NCBI GenBank assembly: GCA_052387695.1
Contig: JBQTIX010000032.1
Span: 1-64,000, forward strand
DNA: 64,000 nt
Reading direction: 5' to 3'
From: Panacagrimonas sp052387695
GTDB lineage: Bacteria; Pseudomonadota; Gammaproteobacteria; Nevskiales; Nevskiaceae
Shown piece by piece: positions 37,413-46,600 of this stretch. The notes below the pieces were generated by a model. The model worked only from the letters and a program-made list of their open reading frames with translations, had not been told where the DNA came from and searched no databases. Numbering within the stretch: position 1 is the first letter of the stretch; the number at the start of each line of letters is the position of its first letter. The position numbers and the translations under genes were made by a program.

Positions 37413-37974
37413 GCAGGCGCGAGTGATCGAGCCGGATGCGTTCCCATTCCAGCTTGAACCAGGGTGTGAACGCGCGCGGCGATCGGTTCATCTCCAGGTC
37501 CAGCGCGGCCGGTTCGATGTATCGCAGGTCGGAGATTTCGTTGCGGTTCAGATCGGGCGCGTCGTTGGAGTGGCCGGCATAGACCCAGCAGAGTTCGTTC
37601 TCCGCGCCCTCGGCGTCGAACTGCGCCTGGTACTGAAACTTGAACAGGAAGTCCAGCGGGCATTGCAGGTGCAGCTCTTCGTCGAGTCGCCGGTGGATGG
37701 CAGTCTCGATATCCTCGCCGCGCCGAGGATGACTGCAACAGGTGTTGGACCAGTAGTCCGGCCACAGCCGCTTGGACGCGGCGCGACGCTGCAATAGCAG
37801 CCGTCCGCGCTCGTCGAACACGAACAGAGAAAACGCCCGATGCAAGCGGCCTTGACCCTGATGCGCCTCGGCTTTCGGCAGGTGTCCGATTTCCTGATCG
37901 TCCTCGTCGACGAGGATCAGCGGCTCGTTATCGAAGGACACGATCAGGTCGTGCGGGACCCAGGCATTACCCAA
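37399..37974 (-). CDS. idi: isopentenyl-diphosphate delta-isomerase, type 1
   Basis: 191 residues from TTG 37974. That start is chosen because GGAGG precedes it by six bases and it overlaps the end of the upstream kinase gene; no in-frame ATG or GTG follows before the conserved N-terminal region. It interconverts IPP and DMAPP. Nudix-fold residues visible are HRAFSLFVFDERGRLLLQRR, catalytic Cys in NTCCSHPR, the EELHL Nudix helix, and catalytic Glu in ENELCWVY. It is the last gene of the mevalonate operon. This enzyme is needed because the mevalonate route makes only IPP. Confidence 0.95.
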   Translation of the reverse strand: MGNAWVPHDLIVSFDNEPLILVDEDDQEIGHLPKAEAHQGQGRLHRAFSLFVFDERGRLLLQRRAASKRLWPDYWSNTCCSHPRRGEDIETAIHRRLDEELHLQCPLDFLFKFQYQAQFDAEGAENELCWVYAGHSNDAPDLNRNEISDLRYIEPAALDLEMNRSPRAFTPWFKLEWERIRLDHSRLLRPQ

Positions 37975-40246
37975 TTTGCACCTCCATCGCCTGGTATCCG
38001 GCCTCGCGCATCGCCGCCATGATGTCTTCGCGATGCTCGGGGCACAGCGCGATGATCGATCCACCGCCACCGCCGCCGGTGAGTTTGGCGCCGAGCGCAC
38101 CGTGCCGGCGCGCAATCTCGACCAGGTCTTCGATCTCCGGGCTGGAGACGCGCAGCGCGTTGAGAAGGCCGTGGCAGACGTTCATCAGTTCGCCGAGTTG
38201 TTCGAGGTCGTCGCTCTGCGCCGCGGCCAGGCCTTGCAGGGTGATCTGGTCGATTTGGCGAAAGATGCCTTCGTACAAAGCTGGGTTCTTTTTCCAGGCT
38301 TCGCGAATCATGCCGACGGTTTTCGCGGTGAGGCTTTCCTTGCGGCTGATTCCGATCACCAGCGGGATGGGATGCGCCAGCTTGATCTCCTGCATGAGCA
38401 TCGGCTGCGTGCCGATGGCGCGACGGTAGAGCAGGGGATAGCCGTAGGTGGCGACGGTGTTATCGACGCCCGAGGGTGTGCCGTGCGCAACTTCTTCGCA
38501 GGCGAAGGCCAGAGAGTTCACGCCCTCGTGGGTCAGCCCGAGTTGAAAATGCTGATCGAGCGCGCGAATGATGGCCACGGCCATCGCCGACGAACCGCCC
38601 AGGCCCATCGCGCGCGGCACGTTGGGGAATACCTCGATGCGCATCGGCGTCCGCGCCAGTTCGAGTCGGTCGAAAATGATGCCGAGCGAGCGCTGGAACG
38701 CGTTGCGATGCGCCGGATCGGCGGGCAACGGGGACTCGATGCCCCATCGCGGAATCATCAGGGTCACGCCCTCGGTCCTGGACGGCCGCACCGTGGCCTC
38801 GATGGCCAGCGGCACCGGCGCTGCGATCGCATGGCTGCCGTAAACCACGGCGTGCTCGCCGAGCAGGATGATCTTGCCGTGGCCTTGCGCGCGGTCGGTG
38901 ACGCTATCGGCGACCGGCTCGCCACGCGGCTTCTGGCGTACCTGCGTGACGATTTCCTGCGCGCGCCAGATCTTGATCTCGCCGCATTCGATCAGGCGCT
39001 CGACCACGGTCTCGAAAATCTCTGGGGTTGCACCCGCAGCAAGCGCGCAACTGCGAGCATGCAAGGTCATGTGGCCTTGCTGGATGCCGTCGGTGACCAG
39101 GGCCTTGAGTGCCGAGAAATTCTGCGCAAGACCCACGGCGGCCATCACCTCGGCCAGTTCGCGCGCCGACTGCGCGCCCAGCAAGCGATGATTGAGCGCG
39201 ACGGTCGCGTTGGCCTGCAAGGGGCCGCCGACCGTGCCCACCTTCATCGGAATTTCGATTTCGCCTATCAGTTCACCGTGCTCGCCCTGATACCAGCGCG
39301 TGAGAGAGGAGTAGCGACCGCTGCGAGCGGCGTAGGCATGGGCGGCAGCCTCGATCGCACGCCAGTCGTTGCCCGTTGCGAGCGCCACCGCATCGACGCC
39401 GTTCATCACGCCCTTGTTGTGTGTCGCCGCGCGGTACGGATCCACGATCGCGAAGTCGCAGGCGAGAATGATGCCGTCCCGCACCTGCGCGCCGCTGTAG
39501 TTCTTGCTCTTGAGCATCTCTGCGGGAATCACGGCCTTTGCGCGCACGAGTGCGCGGTCAGTGAGATTGGACAGGATGCGCAGAAACACCTTGCCGCCGG
39601 TGATAGCTTCCACCAGGGTCGCGATGCCCTCGCACATGGTGTTGACGAGGTTCGCGCCCATCGCGTCGCGCGTATCCACCAGCAGGTGCACGGCCAGCAT
39701 TTCGCGCTGGCCGACAGACAGGCGATCAGGCAGGCGATGCAGGTGCACTTCGATATCCAGCGCGCCGCCGCCGCGCGCGACCATCTGCGGATGCAGGCTG
39801 TTGGCGAGATTGAGTACCTCGATCTTGCGTTGCAGCAGGGCCTGCTGCGCCTGCGCGATCTGAGGAATATCGACCACCTGCACCTGGCCGATCAGCAGCG
39901 ACTCGCTGCCTTCGGCTGTGAAACCTCCTGCGGAGCGAACGAGCTTCGCTGCCGAGGACAGCGCCGCGACGATGGAAGGTTCCTCCACCACCAGCGGCAC
40001 CACGTAGTCGCGACCATTGATGAGGAAGTTCAAGCCCAGTCCGACCGGCAGTCCCATCACACCGACCACGTTCTCGATCATCTTGTCGGCGCGATGCAAT
40101 TTCAGCGTGTGATCGCCCGACACCATCGACTGGTAGTCCTGCTCGGAAACCCAGCCGCGCTCGCGCATCACCCGCGCGCGGTCGGACACGGACAGTTTGT
40201 AGAAATCGGGAATGCGCGAACGGTCTACCGCGAGGGTCTGCGTCAT
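37967..40246 (-). CDS. HMG-CoA reductase-mevalonate kinase fusion
   Basis: 759 residues from ATG 40246 with AGGAGG upstream. Residues 1 to about 440 are a class II HMG-CoA reductase: ENVVGVMGLPVGLG, RDAMGANLVNTMCEG and ATHNKGVMNGVDAVALATGNDW with the class II signature. Residues about 453-759 are a GHMP-family mevalonate kinase: GHGKIILLGEHAVVYG, the ATP loop MGLGGSSAMAVA, HGTPSGVDNT and GAKLTGGGGGGS. The kinase has no start codon of its own, and the frame is open across the junction. The protein would make mevalonate and phosphorylate it. The neighbours encode the next two steps and overlap by four bases. Separate proteins are the rule in known bacterial pathways as I recall them. Confidence 0.93.
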   Translation of the reverse strand: MTQTLAVDRSRIPDFYKLSVSDRARVMRERGWVSEQDYQSMVSGDHTLKLHRADKMIENVVGVMGLPVGLGLNFLINGRDYVVPLVVEEPSIVAALSSAAKLVRSAGGFTAEGSESLLIGQVQVVDIPQIAQAQQALLQRKIEVLNLANSLHPQMVARGGGALDIEVHLHRLPDRLSVGQREMLAVHLLVDTRDAMGANLVNTMCEGIATLVEAITGGKVFLRILSNLTDRALVRAKAVIPAEMLKSKNYSGAQVRDGIILACDFAIVDPYRAATHNKGVMNGVDAVALATGNDWRAIEAAAHAYAARSGRYSSLTRWYQGEHGELIGEIEIPMKVGTVGGPLQANATVALNHRLLGAQSARELAEVMAAVGLAQNFSALKALVTDGIQQGHMTLHARSCALAAGATPEIFETVVERLIECGEIKIWRAQEIVTQVRQKPRGEPVADSVTDRAQGHGKIILLGEHAVVYGSHAIAAPVPLAIEATVRPSRTEGVTLMIPRWGIESPLPADPAHRNAFQRSLGIIFDRLELARTPMRIEVFPNVPRAMGLGGSSAMAVAIIRALDQHFQLGLTHEGVNSLAFACEEVAHGTPSGVDNTVATYGYPLLYRRAIGTQPMLMQEIKLAHPIPLVIGISRKESLTAKTVGMIREAWKKNPALYEGIFRQIDQITLQGLAAAQSDDLEQLGELMNVCHGLLNALRVSSPEIEDLVEIARRHGALGAKLTGGGGGGSIIALCPEHREDIMAAMREAGYQAMEVQIG

Positions 40247-41310
40247 GGTTCCTCCTGTGTCGCGTGCTTGAGTGCTAAGCCCGGTTCGTCCACGGTCAGT
40301 GGTACGGGCTGGAATCCTTCCCGGGCGATGTCGGCGTCGAAGCGCAACAGGCGTTCCGGGTCTTGGCAGAGCGCAACGCCGATGTCGCCGCCGCCTGCTC
40401 CGCAGCATTTGTAAACAAGGCCTGCGGCTCTTCCGAGTTGCGAGAGCCGCCGATGCTCGGTGGACACGATGCCCAGGCTGCTGGCTTCGTCGAGATGGCC
40501 CAGGGCTGCTGCATACGCATCGGCGATGCGGATCAGGTCCGCGGTGTCGCCCCGGGCAAATGCCACTGCGCCGGCTTCAGCCAGCCCGCAGAGAGCCTGC
40601 ATGTGGGCGTCGTACCCGGTCGGGTGTTGGCACTTCCAGTCACGCAGTTTGCCGAGCATGGCGGACGTGGACGCCGAGCGTCCCGACCAGACGAAGCGGT
40701 AATGCAGATCGCCCGGCCAGTTCAGTTCTTTTGGAGCCAATGGCTTCTGGCGCTGGTAGATGATCGTGCCTCCGAACAGGCTGGTGGCCACGTCCACACC
40801 GCTGCCTTGTCCGTTCTGAAACGCGCGATGCACTTCCAGCATGCGAGCGAGACAAGGCCTGCGATCATCGGTCGTGCATGGGTCATGGGCATGGGTGGAC
40901 AAGGCGCTGGCACAGGCCACGGTGAGCGCGGCGCTCGAGCCCAGACCGAGCTTGCGGCGCCGTTCGCGGCTGGTAGCGAAGAATGCGGAGGTGTCGAGAA
41001 TCAGATCGAAGCCGGTGTTCGATTCAGGGCGGGCCGATCCATTCAGGGCCTGGCGAAGCAATTGGCCGATGAGCGAAAAGCGGTCCGCCACTTCCGGACG
41101 GCGCCAGCGCAGTCCGTCGGCGTGCAACGTGAACTCTGCCGGATCGGATTCCAGGTCGGGAGCCAGGACCCGCATCCGGCGATTGCCCGTGCGGTTCACG
41201 TGGGCCGTCGCGCGTCGATTGATCGCCGTCGAGATTGCCGGCGCGCCTTCGAGCACGGCGTATTCGCCCAGAAGCACGACCTTCCCCGGCGCGCTGGCAG
41301 TAAGGTTCAT
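40243..41310 (-). CDS. mvaK2: phosphomevalonate kinase
   Basis: 355 residues from ATG 41310. GHMP kinase with TASAPGKVVLLGEYAVLEGAPA at the N-terminus, KLGLGSSAALTVA as the phosphate-binding loop near 125, QGSGVDVATSLFGG near 170, and KCCGAGGGDIGVAL near 310. These match the mvaK2 / phosphomevalonate kinase branch, which phosphorylates mevalonate 5-phosphate to the diphosphate. The start overlaps the mvaD stop as ATGA, and its stop overlaps the fusion gene start in the same way, so translation is coupled throughout the operon. Confidence 0.92.
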   Translation of the reverse strand: MNLTASAPGKVVLLGEYAVLEGAPAISTAINRRATAHVNRTGNRRMRVLAPDLESDPAEFTLHADGLRWRRPEVADRFSLIGQLLRQALNGSARPESNTGFDLILDTSAFFATSRERRRKLGLGSSAALTVACASALSTHAHDPCTTDDRRPCLARMLEVHRAFQNGQGSGVDVATSLFGGTIIYQRQKPLAPKELNWPGDLHYRFVWSGRSASTSAMLGKLRDWKCQHPTGYDAHMQALCGLAEAGAVAFARGDTADLIRIADAYAAALGHLDEASSLGIVSTEHRRLSQLGRAAGLVYKCCGAGGGDIGVALCQDPERLLRFDADIAREGFQPVPLTVDEPGLALKHATQEEP

Positions 41311-42314
41311 GCGCACGCAGCGGTCCTGATCGGCAGCAGGGACGCGCCGGCGCCGAGACCGCACTCAATCACCTCGACGACGCCGGGAACCTCACGCAGG
41401 CAGGTGGCAACGTGCGCCGCGGCCTTTGGGTCGCACACCACTTTCACCTGCGGGCCGGCATCGATGGTGAAGAACGCCGCTACGCCGCTCGCACGCAATT
41501 CCCGCACGCGCTGGATGCAATCCATCGTTGCAGCGTTCCAGTAAAGCAGGGCCGGCCGCGCCGTCATGGCGAGCGCGTGCATCTTCAGGCAACTGTGCTC
41601 GGAGACTTCTGCCAGCGCCTCGAAGTCATGATTCAGCACGGCCGTGCGTGCGCGGTCGAGATCGGCGTTCTGCTCCTCGATCCAACTCGTGGTGAAGGGT
41701 GAACTGCCGAAGCTGCGGTTCATGCCGGCGGTCGATCCCACCGGTTTTTCAGCGTGCGAAGTCATCGCGACGACCACGCGCAGAGGCCATTCATCTGGGG
41801 CGATCAGCGGAATGGCGTGAGAGTCGCTGCCGTCGCTGAGTTCGCCACGCTTCCACTCCACGAATCCGCCGAAGATCGACCGGGCAGCGGAGCCGGAACA
41901 ACGGCGAGCGAGTACCGACAGTTCGAACGGCGTCATGCGCAGATCGAGCGCCGCCGCGCCGGCAACAATCAGAGCGGCAAATCCGGAGGCCGAGGACGCC
42001 AGCCCGGCGCCGGTCGGAAAATTGTTGCGGCTATCGACGCTGGCGCACCCATCCACCCGCGCCAGTTCGGACAGCAAGTCCAACGCGGCCGAGACGCGCG
42101 CCAGCTTGGACGGCTCGGCACGGCCGTTCAGGGTGAACGCATCGGCGCGCAAATGTGGCTGAAAGCGGACATGCGTTTCGGTCCACAGACCGTCGAGCGT
42201 GATCGACAGCGACCCGACCGCCGGCAAGTTAAGCGCCGCATCGCGCTTGCCCCAGTATTTCACCAGCGCGATGTTGGACGGTGCCCGCGCCAACGCCTGA
42301 CGCGGGGCGCTCAC
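41307..42314 (-). CDS. mvaD: diphosphomevalonate decarboxylase
   Basis: 335 residues. Family motifs are SNIALVKYWGKRD near 14, NFPTGAGLASSASGFAAL near 105, SGSAARSIFGGFVEW near 142, and TIDAGPQVKV near 288 carrying the catalytic Asp. It performs ATP-dependent decarboxylation of mevalonate diphosphate to IPP. It is the first gene of the operon mvaD-mvaK2-fusion-idi and lies divergent to crtI across a 131-bp regulatory region. HMG-CoA synthase and thiolase are not in the window. Confidence 0.95.
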   Translation of the reverse strand: MSAPRQALARAPSNIALVKYWGKRDAALNLPAVGSLSITLDGLWTETHVRFQPHLRADAFTLNGRAEPSKLARVSAALDLLSELARVDGCASVDSRNNFPTGAGLASSASGFAALIVAGAAALDLRMTPFELSVLARRCSGSAARSIFGGFVEWKRGELSDGSDSHAIPLIAPDEWPLRVVVAMTSHAEKPVGSTAGMNRSFGSSPFTTSWIEEQNADLDRARTAVLNHDFEALAEVSEHSCLKMHALAMTARPALLYWNAATMDCIQRVRELRASGVAAFFTIDAGPQVKVVCDPKAAAHVATCLREVPGVVEVIECGLGAGASLLPIRTAACA

Positions 42315-42410
42315 CGGACTTTCGTCCCGGTGGCACGCACGAGGGTTGCCGGTCTATCAGCGACGTCGAGTTCCCCAGGTGCCAGCGTGTCGAGCATGCG
42401 TTTGGGCTGG

Positions 42411-42439
42411 TTGTCAGTCATAACTGACTTCTATATTGT
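42411..42439 (+). promoter_or_regulatory. crtI promoter, probably leaderless
   Basis: TTGTCA at 42411-42416, a 17-bp spacer, and TATTGT at 42434-42439. An alternative -10 is TATATT at 42432. The predicted start point falls at about 42445-42447, on or next to the crtI ATG at 42446, so the mRNA would have essentially no 5' leader. There is no Shine-Dalgarno sequence before crtI, which agrees. Confidence 0.5.
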
Positions 42440-42445
42440 CACACA

Positions 42446-42454
<9 letters not shown>
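42412..42454 (+). promoter_or_regulatory. tandem PpsR/CrtJ-type operators between mvaD and crtI
   Basis: Site 2 is TGT-N12-ACA at 42437-42454, a full match to the PpsR/CrtJ consensus. It overlaps the predicted -10 and start of crtI. Site 1, at 42412-42429, is TGT-N12-ACT with a strong inner palindrome GTCAGT-CATA-ACTGAC and overlaps the -35. The gap between the two is 7 bp, similar to the paired CrtJ sites known upstream of bchC. Because mvaD is divergent, the same sites could control the mevalonate operon. Confidence 0.6.
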
Positions 42455-43958
<1,504 letters not shown>

Positions 43959-43978
<20 letters not shown>

Positions 43979-45026
43979 GTCGATACATCAAGCCGATCTC
44001 GCGGCCTGCCGCGCACTCTTGCGCTCGGGTTCGAAATCCTTTGCAGCGGCCTCGAAGCTGTTACCGCGCGAGGTGCGGGATTCGGCGACCATCCTTTACG
44101 CCTTCTGCCGCGAAGCGGACGACGCGGTCGATCTGCAAGCGGGGGGTGGCGAGGCGGTCTGCCTTTTGAGACGCCGCCTTGATCGCATCTATGCCGGCAA
44201 GCCGCTCGCCGCGCCTACCGATCGCGCCATGGTCACCGTAGTCGCCCGGCACGCCTTGCCGCGAACCCTGCTCGACGCGCTGATCGAGGGTTTCGAGTGG
44301 GATGCGCAGAACCGGCGCTACGCTACGCTCGCAGACCTGGAGCGTTACGCCGCGCGTGTTGCAGGAACCATCGGCGCGATGATGTCGGTGTTGATGGGCG
44401 TGCGCACGCCGACAGCGCTCGCACGCGCCTGCGATCTGGGTGTGGCGATGCAACTCACCAACATCGCGCGCGATGTCGGCGAAGACGCGCGCAACGGCCG
44501 GCTGTACCTGCCGCTCGCCTGGTTGTACGAGGCTGGCATCGACCCCGATGCCTGGCTGGCAGCGCCGCGTTTCAACCCGGGTATTGGCACGGTCGTTCGG
44601 CGGCTGCTCGACGCAGCGGACGGGCTGTACGCGCGCGTTGCGGCCGGTGTGGCGGAACTGCCGTCCGGCTGCCGCCCCGGCATCAATGCCGCGCGCTTCA
44701 TCTACGCGGAAATTGGCTGCGAGGTGCAGCGCGGCGGATATGACTCGGTATCGAGGCGAGCCTTCGTTACGTCCAGACGCAAGGCGTTGCTGTTGATGAA
44801 GGCTTATGAGCGCACGGCAGGCGTGCCTGCCGAAACTCCCGAACCGCCGCTAGCCGCGACGCACTTTCTCATCGAAGCGGTTCTGGCTTGTCCGCCGATG
44901 CCGGTCCCGAAGGACGAAGCAGGGATATCGGCCCCGCAGTGGTGGCATTTTCGTTCGCGCGCGCTGTGGCTGATCGACCTGTTCGAGCGCCTGGAGCGAC
45001 GCGAGCGTACGCTCGCGTCGGAATAG
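43959..45026 (+). CDS. crtB: phytoene synthase
   Basis: 355 residues from ATG 43959, inside the end of crtI. The first aspartate-rich motif is in AFCREADDAVD and the second in QLTNIARDVGEDARNGRLYLP, both of which bind Mg-diphosphate in trans-isoprenyl diphosphate synthases. It condenses two GGPP molecules to phytoene. It lies directly downstream of crtI and probably in the same transcript as the two small membrane-protein genes that follow. Confidence 0.95.
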
Positions 45027-45033
45027 GCTGCTC

Positions 45034-45210
45034 GTGGATACGCAGCTCGCTGGAATCCTCGAACTCTCACTGGTGTTCGGCAGCCTGTTGCTGTTCCTGA
45101 TCTGGGAACTCGTCTCGCTGCGCCGCTCGCAGCGGCGGGACGAAGAAAAGGAACGGGCCACGGGGCGAGAATCGCTGGGCCAGGACGACTCCAAAGGAGA
45201 AAGACGATGA
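45034..45210 (+). CDS. small single-pass membrane protein, uncharacterised
   Basis: 58 residues from GTG 45034, 7 bp after crtB. The predicted protein begins VDTQLAGILELSLVFGSLLL, has one transmembrane segment to about residue 27 (FLIWELV), then a highly charged tail rich in Arg, Glu and Lys. Its stop overlaps the next ATG as ATGA. Placement, coupling and composition support a real gene, but I do not recognise the family. It resembles cytochrome-oxidase-type or light-harvesting accessory small proteins only in shape. Confidence 0.6.
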   Translation: MDTQLAGILELSLVFGSLLLFLIWELVSLRRSQRRDEEKERATGRESLGQDDSKGERR

Positions 45211-45659
45211 CGGCCATCTACACCCAAACCCCGGATACGGGACTCTCCGGTCCCCAAGCGGACGCTTTGCGTTCTGGCCCCGCGGCCTTGCGCAGTGCGC
45301 TGCTGCTCGGGTGCCTGTGCAGCCTGCTGCTTACGACCCTGCTTGTCGATCCTGCGCCCGAGCGCCTGGCCGATCCCGGGCTTGCCACCCTGCTGCGCGG
45401 CATGGCGATGATCAAGGCCGGTATGGTGCTGATCGCGCTCGGTGTGCTGTGGTGGCGATTCGGCAAGCCGATTCCGTCGGCGACCGCTGCGGTCTATCTG
45501 GCCGGCACCTGGCTGGCCACGGCAGCGACCGTGCTGATCTGGAACTTGAGCGATATCGCCCTCGCGGCTGGAGCGTTCCATCTCGGCGAAATCGCGGTCT
45601 TGCTCGTCGCCTGGCGGGACGGTTTGGCGATCCGGAGCCGGCGCCGGCCGGCACGCTGA
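45207..45659 (+). CDS. four-helix membrane protein, uncharacterised
   Basis: 150 residues with about four transmembrane segments (near 28-46, 65-84, 90-110 and 115-136) and a basic C-terminal tail (RSRRRPAR). AGGAG lies before ATG 45207, which overlaps the preceding small gene. It does not look like TspO, which is often near crt genes, because the TspO tryptophan-rich motifs are missing. Position at the end of crtI-crtB suggests a role linked to carotenoids or the photosynthetic membrane; this is inference only. Confidence 0.7.
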   Translation: MTAIYTQTPDTGLSGPQADALRSGPAALRSALLLGCLCSLLLTTLLVDPAPERLADPGLATLLRGMAMIKAGMVLIALGVLWWRFGKPIPSATAAVYLAGTWLATAATVLIWNLSDIALAAGAFHLGEIAVLLVAWRDGLAIRSRRRPAR

Positions 45660-45670
45660 ACGCGCCGCGG

Positions 45671-46600
45671 TCAGCGTGCTCGTCGCGGCATGCGGAACGG
45701 CAGCATGGCTTGCACCAGCTTTGAGCTGAAGCGATCGAGGTCCAGGCTCTCGTGGACCGACTCGATCGGCTCGCCGAGCAGCCGATGCGACACCAGCGAG
45801 CGTGCATAGAAGGGCGTGTCTTCCAGGGTTCGCGTGACGCGTGCAATGCCATCCTCGGAGCGCGTGGCGCGCCCGATTCTCCAACGACTTGCAGGAAGCT
45901 GGATCAGCGGCGGCGCGTCGAACGAACTGACCGCGCCGGTTCGGTCGAAGTGCAGCGCGAACTCGTTTCGCGGACCGCCGCGCTCGTTCACGTCGTAGAT
46001 CACGGTGGTTCCACCATTCGTACTCGTGCGCGACCAGTGCCAGCCTCGGATGCGCGTTTCGAGCGGCTCGTCGCCCTGGTTGGAGTCGCAGTAGCCGCTA
46101 CCGGACCAACAAACCGCAGGCGTATCGAAGCGCACTTCGACACGCGCCTTCGGCGCAATCGGCCGCCAGACGTGCAGGCCGGCGCCATCCAGCTTCGACG
46201 CGTGCTCCACCAGTGTTTCAGGAATTACGCGAACCTCGCCGCGCAGGCGCGAGGGCAGGGGAACGGTCACTTCGGCGATCCGGAACCGCAGCGTCTGGCC
46301 GTCCCAGGTGAGTTGGCTCGGCCCGATCTGGAACGTGGTTGAATCGCGCTGACAATCCGTGCGACCACGCTCGGTCATCGCCCAGCGCTTTCCGTACGGA
46401 CCGTAGAGGCAGATGTTGAGTGCGCAATGGTTCGAGGGGTCGGCCTCGACCCGACGTCGCGCCCAGGCGTAGTAAGGCGAGAAAACGCTGCCGATGAAGG
46501 CAATCAGGGTGATGCCGTGCTGGCCGTCGTCGCTCAGCGCATCGACGTACCACCAGGCATAGCCGCCGCTCGGAACGAACCGGTCGAAGCGAAATCCTCC
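45671..46600 (-). CDS. crtC: carotenoid 1,2-hydratase, start codon unresolved
   Basis: About 309 residues. FVPSGGYAWWYVDALSDDG near the N-terminus, LIAFIGSVFSPYYAWARRR, ADPSNHCALNICLYG and the C-terminal RSLVSHRLLGEPIESVHESLDL are CrtC hallmarks. It hydrates the C1-C2 ends of acyclic carotenoids. No ATG, GTG or TTG lies in frame near the expected N-terminus; the open frame runs back to 46882 inside crtD. ATG 46602 is well placed but one frame off, so one extra base between it and about 46566 would restore a normal start. The 3' end faces the plus-strand membrane-protein gene. Confidence 0.85.
   Translation of the reverse strand, partial: GGFRFDRFVPSGGYAWWYVDALSDDGQHGITLIAFIGSVFSPYYAWARRRVEADPSNHCALNICLYGPYGKRWAMTERGRTDCQRDSTTFQIGPSQLTWDGQTLRFRIAEVTVPLPSRLRGEVRVIPETLVEHASKLDGAGLHVWRPIAPKARVEVRFDTPAVCWSGSGYCDSNQGDEPLETRIRGWHWSRTSTNGGTTVIYDVNERGGPRNEFALHFDRTGAVSSFDAPPLIQLPASRWRIGRATRSEDGIARVTRTLEDTPFYARSLVSHRLLGEPIESVHESLDLDRFSSKLVQAMLPFRMPRRAR

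Noticed and set aside
37976..40414. 812-residue plus-strand frame opposite the HMG-CoA reductase-kinase fusion
   Set aside because: The minus strand carries unmistakable catalytic motifs; this frame has none.
45207..45659. TspO/MBR regulator behind crtB
   Set aside because: The conserved tryptophan and proline motifs of TspO are missing and the topology has about four helices rather than five.
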